Origin: Rathayibacter sp. VKM Ac-2754
GTDB lineage: Bacteria > Actinomycetota > Actinomycetes > Actinomycetales > Microbacteriaceae
Length of the DNA stretch: 40,342 nt
Assembly: GCF_009807095.1 (NCBI RefSeq)
Contig: NZ_WUCC01000016.1
Span: 1 to 40,342, forward strand
Direction of reading: 5' to 3'
The translations under genes were made by a program, and so were the position numbers. Positions 8,751 through 15,927 of this stretch are shown one piece after another. Positions within the stretch are counted from its first letter, which is position 1, and every line of letters starts with the position of its first letter. The notes below the pieces were generated by a model. That model ran no database searches. It was given only the letters and a program-made list of their open reading frames with translations, and had not been told where the DNA came from.

Positions 8751-9664
8751 GCACTCCGCGGATCGCCGTCCTTCCCCGCACCAAGCCGGTCTTCACCGAG
8801 GCGATCGAGGCGGGCGGCGGCCGGGTCGTGGGGGTGGATGAGGATCCGGAGGCGCTGCTCTGGCTGTCCTACGGACGCACCGACGAGCTCGCGGCGGTCC
8901 TCGCGGTGCACCCCGGCATCCGCTGGGTGCAGCTGCCGTGGGCCGGTGTCGACGTCTTCTCCCCGGTCCTGGAGGGCTCAGATCTGCGCTGGACCAGCGC
9001 CAAGGGCGCCTATGCCGAGCCGGTGGCCGAGCACGCGCTCGCGCTGACCCTGGCGCTGCTGCGCTCCCTGCCCGAGCGGGCCCGGGCGCGGTCGTGGGGC
9101 GAGAAGCGCGCCGCGACCCTGCACCGCGCGCGGGTCGTCGTCGTCGGCGCGGGCGGGATCGCGACCCAGCTGCTGCGGCTGTTGAGCGTGTTCGACGCGC
9201 ACATCACCGTCGTCCGCCGCACCGCGGAGGCGCTGCCGGGCGCCGAGAGGACCGTCACCGCCGACCGCCTCAACGAGGTCGTCGCCGACGCGGATGTCGT
9301 CGTGCTCGCCGCGGCGGCGACCGGATCAACGGCGAGGCTCGTCGACGCGGCGCTCCTCGAGCGGATGCCCGAGAGCTGCGTCCTCGTCAACGTCGCCCGG
9401 GGAACTCTGGTCGACACGGACGCGCTCGTCACCGCCCTGGCCGAGGGACGGATCGCCGGGGCCGCCCTCGACGTCACCGACCCCGAGCCGCTGCCCGACG
9501 GGCATCCGCTCTGGGGCGAGCCGCGGTGCCTGATCACCCCGCACACGGCCGACACTCCGGAGATCACGGCGCCGCTGCTCGCCGAGCGCGTGCGCGCGAA
9601 CGTGGCCGCCTTCGCGGCCGGGGAGCCGCTGCTCGGGCTCGTCGACACGGACGCCGGGTACTGA
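8747..9664 (+). CDS. D-isomer-specific 2-hydroxyacid dehydrogenase
   Basis: NAD(P)-dependent oxidoreductase acting on 2-hydroxy or 2-oxo acids. 305 residues, similar in size to the GhrA/YcdW branch. The Rossmann nucleotide-binding loop is VVVGAGGIAT (131-140). The catalytic triad is visible: R218 in VNVARGTLVD, E247 in DVTDPEPLP and H266 in ITPHTADTP. The start is GTG 8747, sharing GTGA with the stop of the ATPase gene, and gaggagcagg gives a ribosome site. As the last gene of the import operon it may act on the imported compound or on a product of it, but the substrate cannot be read from sequence. Confidence 0.88.
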   Translation: MSTPRIAVLPRTKPVFTEAIEAGGGRVVGVDEDPEALLWLSYGRTDELAAVLAVHPGIRWVQLPWAGVDVFSPVLEGSDLRWTSAKGAYAEPVAEHALALTLALLRSLPERARARSWGEKRAATLHRARVVVVGAGGIATQLLRLLSVFDAHITVVRRTAEALPGAERTVTADRLNEVVADADVVVLAAAATGSTARLVDAALLERMPESCVLVNVARGTLVDTDALVTALAEGRIAGAALDVTDPEPLPDGHPLWGEPRCLITPHTADTPEITAPLLAERVRANVAAFAAGEPLLGLVDTDAGY

Positions 9665-9683
9665 GCTGGTGCTCCGCGCCGAT

Positions 9684-9711
9684 TTGGTCTGCGGGCAGAG
9701 TTTGGTAAAGT
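9684..9711 (+). promoter_or_regulatory. Promoter of tRNA-Asn
   Basis: TTGGTC (9684-9689) and TAAAGT (9706-9711) are spaced 16 nt apart, close to the housekeeping sigma consensus. The tRNA begins 36 nt after the -10. Confidence 0.6.
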
Positions 9712-9746
9712 GGCTACGCGCTGTTCACCCCCGGGTGGGCGGATGA

Positions 9747-9819
9747 TCCTCGATAGCTCAATTGGCAGAGCAATCGGCTGTTAACCGGTAGGTTCTTGGT
9801 TCGAGTCCAAGTCGGGGAG
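9747..9819 (+). tRNA. tRNA-Asn (GTT)
   Basis: 73 nt folding into a full cloverleaf. The acceptor TCCTCGA (9747-9753) pairs with TCGGGGA (9812-9818), with one T-G pair. The discriminator is G and the anticodon GTT lies at 9780-9782 in the loop CTGTTAA. The T-loop is TTCGAGT. CCA is not encoded. Confidence 0.95.
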
Positions 9820-9821
9820 CG

Positions 9822-9855
9822 AAGGGCCTGGGACTCCACTCTCGGGCCCTTTTTC
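9822..9855 (+). terminator. Rho-independent terminator of tRNA-Asn
   Basis: AAGGGCC (9822-9828) pairs with GGCCCTT (9845-9851) around a 16-nt loop and runs straight into TTTTT. It follows the tRNA by 2 nt. Confidence 0.75.
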
Positions 9856-9930
9856 TTTGCCCGGAATCGTGTGCACAGCCTTGATCGCGTGCACACCAGG
9901 CCGGGCGCACAGCACCGATACGGAGGCGCG

Positions 9931-11061
9931 ATGCGCGACGACGTCCTCGATCTCCTCCGCCGACGACCCGACGTCGAGGGCGTGTCCCTCGTCGCGGTCG
10001 ACGCGAGCGACCGCCTCCTCCTCGACCTCGTCGTCGAGCGCGGGATCACCGGCTCGATCGGCGTCGTGGGCGACGCCTACGGCGCTCTCACCCTCGCTCT
10101 CGCGGCAGACGGAGTGGCCGTCCGCGTCATCCAGGACACGGTCACCGCCGAGCTCGCCCTCGCCGCGAACGCCGACGCCGTGCGCGCGGCCGGCATCGAG
10201 CTCGCGCCGTTCGAGATCGTCGACTCGGTGAGCGCCGCGGCCGACGGCGCCGCCGCGATCCTCGTCCGCCTCCCGCGCTCGCTCCATGCGCTGGCCGAGA
10301 TCGCGGCGTCCGCCGCCCTCGCGGCGCCGAGTGCCGCGCTGATCGCCGCGGGCCGCATCAAGCACATGTCGCACGGCATGAACGCTGTGCTCGACGCCCG
10401 CTACGAGCGGGTCGACGTCAGCCTGGCGCGGCAGAAGTCGCGCGCTCTGATCGCGAGCACCGCGCGCCCGGTCCAGCCGCCGGCGCCGAGCGCCGACCGC
10501 CGCCGGCTCGACGAGTTCGGTCTCGACGTGGTCGCGCTCGCGGGCGTCTTCTCCGGCGCACGCCTCGACCTCGGCACCCGTGCGCTCCTCGCCGCGGTCG
10601 ACGTCGCCGCCCTGCCCGCCGGCACGGCCGTCGACCTCGGCTGCGGCACCGGCATCCTCGCCGCCGTGCTCGCCCGCTCCCGCGCCGATCTCGACGTGAT
10701 CGCCACCGACTCCTCCAGGGCTGCGACCGAGTCGGCCCGGGCCACCGCCGCGGCGAACGGACTCGCCGAGCGGGTTCGCGTCCTCCGCGACGACAACGCC
10801 TCGACGATCCCCGTCGGCTCGGTCGACGTCGTGCTCTGCAACCCGCCCTTCCACTCCGACGGAGCCGTGACCGACCTCGTCGCGCACCGGATGATCCGCG
10901 CGGCCGGGCGTATTCTGCGCCCCGGCGGTCAGCTCTGGACGGTCTTCAACTCGCACCTCGCGCACCCCTCCGAGCTCCGCCGCTCGGTCGGGCCGACCAA
11001 GGTCGTCGCCCGCGACCGCAAGTTCACGGTCGCCCGCTCGACCCGCGTCGACCCGAGCTGA
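9931..11061 (+). CDS. RsmC/RlmG-like class I SAM-dependent methyltransferase
   Basis: Probably methylates a guanine N2 in ribosomal RNA. 376 residues in two halves: an N-terminal pseudo-methyltransferase domain (about 1-170, with IKHMSHGMN near 143-151) and a catalytic C-terminal domain. The latter has FSGARLDLGTRALL (207-220), the SAM loop VDLGCGTG (234-241) and the active-site NPPF at 304-307, which defines N6-adenine/N2-guanine enzymes. The ATG at 9931 follows cggaggcgcg. The frame extends upstream into the tRNA gene, so earlier starts are not real. Whether the target is 16S or 23S RNA cannot be decided here. Confidence 0.85.
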   Translation: MRDDVLDLLRRRPDVEGVSLVAVDASDRLLLDLVVERGITGSIGVVGDAYGALTLALAADGVAVRVIQDTVTAELALAANADAVRAAGIELAPFEIVDSVSAAADGAAAILVRLPRSLHALAEIAASAALAAPSAALIAAGRIKHMSHGMNAVLDARYERVDVSLARQKSRALIASTARPVQPPAPSADRRRLDEFGLDVVALAGVFSGARLDLGTRALLAAVDVAALPAGTAVDLGCGTGILAAVLARSRADLDVIATDSSRAATESARATAAANGLAERVRVLRDDNASTIPVGSVDVVLCNPPFHSDGAVTDLVAHRMIRAAGRILRPGGQLWTVFNSHLAHPSELRRSVGPTKVVARDRKFTVARSTRVDPS

Positions 11062-11165
11062 CCGCAAGCCCCACCTGTGCGTCGGGCACCCGGGTCCGCT
11101 CCCGGGTACCATCGCTCTCCGGCGTTCCCCCGCGCCGCTCCCACCGACCCGAACCGGAGGCCGTC

Positions 11166-11996
11166 GTGCTCGAGATCGTCGTCCTCGTCCTCGCCCTGAT
11201 CGTCGCCGTCGCGGCCGTGGTGCTCTGGCGCCGCTCCGCCACCGCCGAGCGCGCCGCCCGCGACTCGCAGCGCGAGGCGGCCGCCCGCACCGCGCGACTC
11301 GAGATGGTCGTCGGTGAGCAGGAGGCCAGGCTCCGCATCGTCGGCGAGCTCGAGCAGCTCGCCGTCCGCAGCGCCTCGCACGTCGTCGAGGAGGCCGAGA
11401 GCGTCCGCCTCACCATCGAGCGCGACCCGGCCGCCGCGACCCGCTCGGCCGTCAGGGCGGTGCGCGCCGCGGAGGCGTCCCTCGCCCAGCTGCGCCGCAT
11501 CGCGACCGTCGCCGCCGTCGACGCGGGCGAGCTCCCGATCACCGGCAGCACCGAGCCGCTCGTCTCCGACGCCCGCGAGCGCGGGCTCGTGGTCGCCGAG
11601 AGCAGCACCGGTGAGCCGTTCCCGCTGCAGGACGGTGCCGAGGTGGCCGTCCTGCGCGTGCTCGAGTACGCCTTCGACTCGGCGTTGACCAGCGGCGGCG
11701 CCGGCACCGAGGTGCGGATCACGTCGAACTGGACCGCGACCGGCCTCCGCGTCGATGTCGAGGACGACCGCGAGCGACACGGAGGCGCCGAGCACGACGA
11801 GAGCGCCGTCGACGCCGATCTGCGCGCCCTCACCGAGCGCATCGACAGCCCCGCCCTCTCCGAGCTGCGCGAGCGCGCGGCCCTGTTCGGAGGCGACATC
11901 ACCGAGAAGCGGACCCCCGGCGTCGGCCGCTCGGTCACCGCCGCCTTCCCCGCCGTCCGCCACCACAACGGCGTCCACGGCGTCGACCTGGCCTGA
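11166..11996 (+). CDS. Membrane-anchored degenerate histidine-kinase-like protein
   Basis: 276 residues. One transmembrane helix at about 2-21 is followed by a charged, probably coiled-coil stretch (22-60). Residues about 55-115 align with the dimerisation/phospho-acceptor helices of NarL-type kinases, but the usual ELHD reads ELEQ (61-64), so the His is replaced by E63. The C-terminal part ends like an ATPase domain of these kinases (LRERAALFGGDI ... GVGRSVTAAFP), yet the N-box position reads VLEYAFDSAL without the metal-binding Asn and no DxGxG is seen. It should therefore not be a working kinase. The start GTG 11166 has ccggagg 5 nt upstream. No response regulator lies nearby. A structural or ligand-sensing role is possible but unproven. 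Confidence 0.7.
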   Translation: MLEIVVLVLALIVAVAAVVLWRRSATAERAARDSQREAAARTARLEMVVGEQEARLRIVGELEQLAVRSASHVVEEAESVRLTIERDPAAATRSAVRAVRAAEASLAQLRRIATVAAVDAGELPITGSTEPLVSDARERGLVVAESSTGEPFPLQDGAEVAVLRVLEYAFDSALTSGGAGTEVRITSNWTATGLRVDVEDDRERHGGAEHDESAVDADLRALTERIDSPALSELRERAALFGGDITEKRTPGVGRSVTAAFPAVRHHNGVHGVDLA

Positions 11997-12040
11997 GCCG
12001 ACACCCCGCCACCCACGGCCGCCGGATCCCCGCCCCCCCC

Positions 12041-12166
12041 TGCTGGTCGAGTAGCCCCGCAGGGGCGTATCGAGACCCACCAGCGTCAGCACCTGGAGCT
12101 TCAGCCCCTGTCTTCTGACGGACGTGGATCTCGATACGCCCGCTGCGCGGGCTACTCGATCAGCGA
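12041..12166. repeat. Nested palindromic intergenic repeat, copy A
   Basis: The left arm (tgctggtcgagtagcc... to ...cgtatcgagacccaccag) is answered by the right arm (gtggatctcgatacgccc... to ...ggctactcgatcagcg) as an imperfect inverted repeat of roughly 40 bp per arm, and the pairing continues inwards through cgtcag/ctgacg. Each arm contains its own small hairpin: GCCCC-GCA-GGGGC (12054-12066) and GCCCGC-TGC-GCGGGC. Copies B and C lie near 25.6 kb. It sits between the 3' ends of two convergent genes, so it may end transcription from both sides. Confidence 0.85.
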
Positions 12167-12248
12167 GAGTGGGGCCGATCGCAGAAGGTTGTGACCTGCT
12201 CTGCGGGCTGCGAGCTCGATCCACAGGCGGGCACCCCCGCCCCGGACC

Positions 12249-12815
12249 TCAGTCCTCCAGGTGCTCGACGCCCGGCAGCCACGACCGGCCCGGGACTCCC
12301 CAGCCGCGCTTGCGCGTGATCTTCGCGACGGGCTTCTGGTAGTCGTGCTCGAGCCGGTCGATGTAGAGCACCCCGTCGAGGTGGTCGAACTCGTGCTGGA
12401 ACACGCGCGCGAACCAGCCCTCCGCCTCGATCTCGAAGGCCTTCCCGTCGAGGTCGACCGCGCGCAGGATCGCCCGCTCGGAGCGCCGGAGCGGGAACCG
12501 CTCGCCCGGGAACGACAGGCACCCCTCCGCCTCGGTGTCCTCGTCGGCCTCGCCGAGAGGTGTGGGCGTGACGTAGAGCTCGGGATTGATCGCCACCCCG
12601 CGGCGGGGCGTGCCGTCGTCGGCCGCGTAGTCGTAGACGAAGAGCCGCAGCGGCACCCCGACCTGGGGGCCGGCGAGGCCGACTCCGGGCGCCGTGTCCA
12701 TCGTCTCGAACATGTCGGCGACGAGGGTCCGCAGCGCGTCGTCGAACGCGGTCACGGGGGCGGCGGGGGAGTGCAGGACGGGGTCGCCGGCGATGAGAAT
12801 GGGGAGGACGGCCAT
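12249..12815 (-). CDS. def: Peptide deformylase
   Basis: Removes the formyl group from the N-terminal Met of new proteins, using a bound metal ion. 188 residues. All three active-site motifs are present: GVGLAGPQ at 44-51 (family form GxGxAAxQ), EGCLS at 97-101 with the metal ligand C99, and QHEFDH at 140-145 with two His ligands and the catalytic Glu. I chose ATG 12815 because MAVLPILIAGDPVLH is the standard N-terminus and because TACCCT lies 7 nt upstream, as in leaderless genes. Upstream starts at 12863 or 12884 would add a tail without family support. It is transcribed divergently from the DMT-like gene. Confidence 0.95.
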   Translation of the reverse strand: MAVLPILIAGDPVLHSPAAPVTAFDDALRTLVADMFETMDTAPGVGLAGPQVGVPLRLFVYDYAADDGTPRRGVAINPELYVTPTPLGEADEDTEAEGCLSFPGERFPLRRSERAILRAVDLDGKAFEIEAEGWFARVFQHEFDHLDGVLYIDRLEHDYQKPVAKITRKRGWGVPGRSWLPGVEHLED

Positions 12816-12822
12816 GCCGACC

Positions 12823-12828
12823 AGGGTA
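12823..12828 (-). promoter_or_regulatory. -10 box of def, leaderless arrangement
   Basis: On the minus strand TACCCT is followed by GGTCGGC (7 nt) and the ATG of def. It matches TANNNT and supports the 12815 start. Confidence 0.55.
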
Positions 12829-12918
12829 TCGCGGGCCTCCGCGCGCCCCGTCCTCACGGTCATCCGGTGGTCTTCCCGGGTCACCCGTGCGTCGGAGGAT
12901 CCCCGGATCGAATCTGGA

Positions 12919-12924
12919 TAGGGT
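12919..12924 (+). promoter_or_regulatory. -10 box of the DMT-like gene, leaderless arrangement
   Basis: TAGGGT is followed by 7 nt and the ATG at 12932. No Shine-Dalgarno sequence is seen before that start. Confidence 0.55.
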
Positions 12925-12931
12925 CGAGACC

Positions 12932-13846
12932 ATGCCTTCCGATCTCGCCGAGCTGACCGAGCAGTTCACGCTCGACCCGGCGCAGTTCATCGGCATCCCG
13001 ATCGCCCTCGTCGGCGCCGTGTTCCTCTCTCTCGGAGCGCAGTTCCAGCATCGCGGAGTGGTCAAGGTCGAGCGGTTCTCGAAGCGCTCCGGCTCCTCCG
13101 GCCTCAGCGGCGGCCAGCTCTTCTCCCTCCTCTCGCGCCCCTCGTGGGTGATCGGCACCCTGATGCTCGCCCTGGCGATCGTCTTCCAGCTCACGAGCCT
13201 CGGCTTCTCGCCGCTGATCGTGGTGCAGCCGCTCGGCGCCGTCGCGCTGGTCATCACCGCCGTCGTCAACGCGCGGGTGAGCAAGGTCCGCCTCAACAGG
13301 GCGTCGATCAGGGCGATCATGCTCTGCGTCGGAGGCGTCGGCGCCTTCGTCCTCGTCGCCGCCTTCAACGCGGTCGACAAGCCGATCCAGACCTCGCAGC
13401 TGATCACGATCCTCGTGATCCTCGCCGTCGTGCTCGCGGTGTTCATCGTGGCGTTCACCGTCTTCCGCAAGCGCGCCCGGGCGATCTTCTACATCCTCGG
13501 AGCCGGAGTCGTCTACGGCTTCGTCGCGACGCTCGCCAAGGTGGTGCTCAACCGCATCAAGTTCGGCGAGTTCGACGCCCTCACCGTCGTCTGCGTCGTC
13601 GCGCTCCTCGCCGCCACGGCCCTCGGCGGCTACTTCGTGCAGAACGCGTACTCGTCGGGCCCGCCCGACCTGGTCGTCGCGGGTCTCACCGTCATCGATC
13701 CGCTCGTCGCCGTCGCCATCGGCATCGTCGTCCTGGGAGAGGCGCAGTACGCGGCTCCGTGGGCGATCCCGCTTTTCGTCCTGGCGGGCGTCGTCGCGAT
13801 CTGGGGCGTCTTCCTCCTCGCCAAGCACCACCCGCAGGCGCGCTGA
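12932..13846 (+). CDS. DMT/EamA-like multi-pass membrane transporter
   Basis: 304 residues, mostly hydrophobic, with about nine predicted transmembrane helices, the first at about residues 16-34 (FIGIPIALVGAVFLSLGAQ). The inner pattern of two similar halves, the pair of short charged loops, and helices such as GFSPLIVVQPLGAVALVITAV and IDPLVAVAIGIVVLGE fit drug/metabolite superfamily transporters, including the NIPA-type magnesium branch. The substrate cannot be read from sequence. The first 15 residues are polar. Start ATG 12932 is favoured by the -10 box 7 nt upstream; the frame is open back to 12887 but without support. Confidence 0.8.
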   Translation: MPSDLAELTEQFTLDPAQFIGIPIALVGAVFLSLGAQFQHRGVVKVERFSKRSGSSGLSGGQLFSLLSRPSWVIGTLMLALAIVFQLTSLGFSPLIVVQPLGAVALVITAVVNARVSKVRLNRASIRAIMLCVGGVGAFVLVAAFNAVDKPIQTSQLITILVILAVVLAVFIVAFTVFRKRARAIFYILGAGVVYGFVATLAKVVLNRIKFGEFDALTVVCVVALLAATALGGYFVQNAYSSGPPDLVVAGLTVIDPLVAVAIGIVVLGEAQYAAPWAIPLFVLAGVVAIWGVFLLAKHHPQAR

Positions 13847-13911
13847 GCGGCACCGGCGACGCAGGGCGCCCCCCTGCCGTCGCAATCCGCGGATCCGCTG
13901 ACCCCCCTCGG

Positions 13912-13917
13912 TACACT
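13912..13917 (+). promoter_or_regulatory. Probable -10 box upstream of the GT4 gene
   Basis: TACACT in the context ctcggTACACTggg fits TANNNT. It would give a 5' leader of about 88 nt before the GTG at 14012, in contrast to the leaderless genes nearby. No convincing -35 is seen. Confidence 0.45.
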
Positions 13918-14011
13918 GGGCCCCGCGCCGAGATGCCACGACATCGACCAGAAGCCGATCGCTCCTCTTCTCCTCAGCCGGAGCGACACGACCCACCGAA
14001 GGAATCACTCC

Positions 14012-15268
14012 GTGTCAGACCCCCGCGACGCAGCCCGACCCGAGGCGCCCGCGCCCGCCGATGCGAAGCGGCTGACCGTGGTGATCGGCTGCGACACCTT
14101 CGCGCCGAACGTCAACGGGGCGGCCAAGTTCGCCGAGCGCCTCGCTGCGGGTCTCGTGCAGCGCGGCCACGAGGTCCACGTCGTCGCCCCCTCGGCCGAC
14201 GGCTGGAGCGGCACCCGCGTCGAGACGCACGAGGGGCAGCGGATGATCGTCCACCGCCTCTTCAGCCTCCGCTGGTACCCCCACGACTGGCTGCGGTTCG
14301 CGATGCCGTTCCGCATCCGGCAGAACAGCGCGCGGATCCTCGACGAGGTGAAGCCCGACGTCGTGCACTTCCAGTCGCACATGATCGTCGGCCGCGGTCT
14401 CAGCATCGCCGCTGAGGATCGCGGCATCCGCATCATCGGCACGAACCACTTCATGCCCGAGAACCTGCTCGAGTTCACGCTGCTCCCCACGGCCGTCCAG
14501 GCCAAGGCCATCCAGATGGCGTGGCGGGCCGCCCGTCGCACCTTCGGTCGTGCGGAGGCGGTCACCACGCCGACCCGCAAGGCCGCCCAGTTCCTCGAGA
14601 AGTTCACGGGCCTCAAGGACGTCCAGGCCATCTCCTGCGGCATCGACGCCGACAACTACACGCCCGACTTCACGCCCCGCCCCGGCAACAGCATCCTGTT
14701 CGTCGGCCGGGTCACGGGCGAGAAGCACATCGACGTCCTGCTCCGGGCCGTCGCGCTGCTCGACCCGTCGCTCGACGCCAAGCTCGAGATCGTGGGCGGA
14801 GGCGACCAGATGCGGAACCTCCAGCAGCTCGCGTCGAGCCTCGGCATCGCCGATCGCGTCCGCTTCACGGGCTACGTCGAGGATGCTGAGCTGAAGGAGG
14901 CGTACACCCGCGCCACCGTCTTCGCGATGCCCTCCATCGCCGAGCTGCAGAGCATCGCGACCATGGAGGCGATGGCCTCGGCCCTGCCCGTCGTCGCCGC
15001 CGACGCGATGGCGCTCCCGCACCTCGTGCACGACGGCGAGAACGGCTACCTCTTCGCGCCGGGCGATGCGCAGGCGCTGGCCGACCGCCTCACCGACGTG
15101 CTCTCGGCGGAGCCGGACGCGCTCGAGGCGATGAAGCGCGCCTCCCTCCGCATCGTCGCCGCACACGACATCAACCGCACGATCAGCACATTCGAGAGCC
15201 TGTATCGTGGGGAGCCGGTGGCCGATCCGGCCTCCGACGCAGCGTCCGCTCCGGCCGGCCGATCCTGA
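14012..15268 (+). CDS. Glycosyltransferase family 4, probable glycolipid mannosyl/glucosyltransferase
   Basis: Transfers a sugar from a nucleotide donor, with retention, probably to a lipid or cell-wall acceptor at the inner membrane face. 418 residues with the GT-B layout: N-terminal acceptor half starting VVIGCDTFAPNVNGAAKF (glycine-rich loop) and C-terminal donor half starting ILFVGRVTGEKHIDVLL. The EX7E motif is E311 to E319 in SIAELQSIATMEAMA, inside the donor site. The start GTG 14012 has gaagga 8 nt upstream. Close relatives in Actinobacteria make mannosyl- or glucosyl-diacylglycerols and phosphatidylinositol mannosides; which of these applies is not visible. The CAU tRNA gene follows 24 nt after the stop. 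Confidence 0.85.
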   Translation: MSDPRDAARPEAPAPADAKRLTVVIGCDTFAPNVNGAAKFAERLAAGLVQRGHEVHVVAPSADGWSGTRVETHEGQRMIVHRLFSLRWYPHDWLRFAMPFRIRQNSARILDEVKPDVVHFQSHMIVGRGLSIAAEDRGIRIIGTNHFMPENLLEFTLLPTAVQAKAIQMAWRAARRTFGRAEAVTTPTRKAAQFLEKFTGLKDVQAISCGIDADNYTPDFTPRPGNSILFVGRVTGEKHIDVLLRAVALLDPSLDAKLEIVGGGDQMRNLQQLASSLGIADRVRFTGYVEDAELKEAYTRATVFAMPSIAELQSIATMEAMASALPVVAADAMALPHLVHDGENGYLFAPGDAQALADRLTDVLSAEPDALEAMKRASLRIVAAHDINRTISTFESLYRGEPVADPASDAASAPAGRS

Positions 15269-15292
15269 CGGATCCCGCCCCGCAGTCGCCGC

Positions 15293-15366
15293 GGGGCGTT
15301 AGCTCAGCTGGTCAGAGCAGCGGACTCATAATCCGTCGGTCACGGGTTCAAGTCCCGTACGCCCTA
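15293..15366 (+). tRNA. tRNA with CAT anticodon (elongator Met, or Ile2)
   Basis: 74 nt with a complete cloverleaf. The acceptor GGGGCGT (15293-15299) pairs with ACGCCCT (15359-15365); the first pair is G1-T72. The discriminator is A, the anticodon CAT is at 15327-15329 and the T-loop is TTCAAGT. CCA is not encoded. It lacks the initiator features (no C1-A72 mismatch, no GGG/CCC anticodon stem). Elongator tRNA-Met is the default call; a lysidine-modified tRNA-Ile2 has the same anticodon in DNA and cannot be excluded. Confidence 0.9.
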
Positions 15367-15415
15367 CGTTCCTGAGTCCGTGGCCCGGGGTCCGTGCGCA
15401 CGCCGACCACGCAGT

Positions 15416-15447
15416 AGTCGACGTAGTCGGCGCCGACTACGTCGACT
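15416..15447. terminator. 32-bp perfect palindrome between tRNA and convergent gene
   Basis: A perfect inverted repeat centred between 15431 and 15432 (half site gtcgacgtagtcggc plus one outer A-T pair), with no spacer. It lies between the CAU tRNA and the convergent small gene ending at 15480. No T-tract follows on either strand. A bidirectional terminator is the simplest reading; an operator is the alternative. Confidence 0.5.
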
Positions 15448-15479
15448 CGTGCGGAGTCGCGGGTCGAGGCGCGAGCCGC

Positions 15480-15746
15480 TCAGGCGTCGGGGCGCGACTT
15501 CTTCAGGCGGGTCTTCGCGGCGCGCTCGGTCAGCACCGAGAGGTAGTCCTGGATCGGGCGGTCGGCCAGGGCGTCGAGTTCGGCGCGCACGACCGATTCG
15601 ACCTCGGCCTCGGGCCGGTCGGGGAAGCGGCCCCGGAGGCGCGCGGACACTTCGGACACGATCTCGTCGAGGTTCACTTCGGTAGGCACCGGGAGATCAT
15701 GCACCGGTCCGGTGAACGGCAGGTGCGAGCGTGAGAGCGCGATCAT
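15480..15746 (-). CDS. Small three-helix-bundle domain protein
   Basis: 88 residues. The core from about residue 20 on (VNLDEIVSEVSARLRGRFPD, then PEAEVESVVRAELDAL, then IQDYLSVLTERAAKTRL) matches the short three-helix-bundle dimerisation domain found in many actinobacterial small proteins. It is soluble, and the last residues are basic. No enzymatic motif is present. The ATG at 15746 has gaggactccc upstream. It is divergent from the 132-residue hypothetical gene and convergent with the CAU tRNA. Function unknown; dimerisation is inferred from the domain name only. Confidence 0.7.
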   Translation of the reverse strand: MIALSRSHLPFTGPVHDLPVPTEVNLDEIVSEVSARLRGRFPDRPEAEVESVVRAELDALADRPIQDYLSVLTERAAKTRLKKSRPDA

Positions 15747-15927
15747 GGGAGTCCTCGAAGCCGCGCTGAGTCCTCTACTGGGGGCGCGGGGCCGACCATC
15801 CCGTGCCTACTCTGGTCGCGGACGCAACGGGGCTTTCGCTCGCACTGCTGGACGACCCGGCGGTGGGTGGCAGCCGGCTCTCTCGGCGTCGTCCCGCTCG
15901 GTCGCGACGGACGACGGAGGATCACCG

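Noticed and set aside
9796-9930. Upstream extension of the methyltransferase frame beginning in tRNA-Asn
   Set aside because: It would overlap the tRNA and its terminator. The ATG at 9931 has a good ribosome site and starts the homologous region.
10929-12224. Minus-strand frame over the kinase-like gene
   Set aside because: Shadow frame; the plus-strand frame has a ribosome site, a membrane helix and kinase-like segments.
12124-12342. Open frame starting inside repeat copy A, similar to one at 25491-25742
   Set aside because: The similar translations (DLDTPA..RATRSAR) come only from the shared repeat DNA. No ribosome site, and the frame then runs antisense through def.
15293-15447. Possible genomic-island attachment at the CAU tRNA
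   Set aside because: No integrase, no direct repeat of the tRNA 3' end and no change in gene character downstream; the palindrome alone does not show integration.
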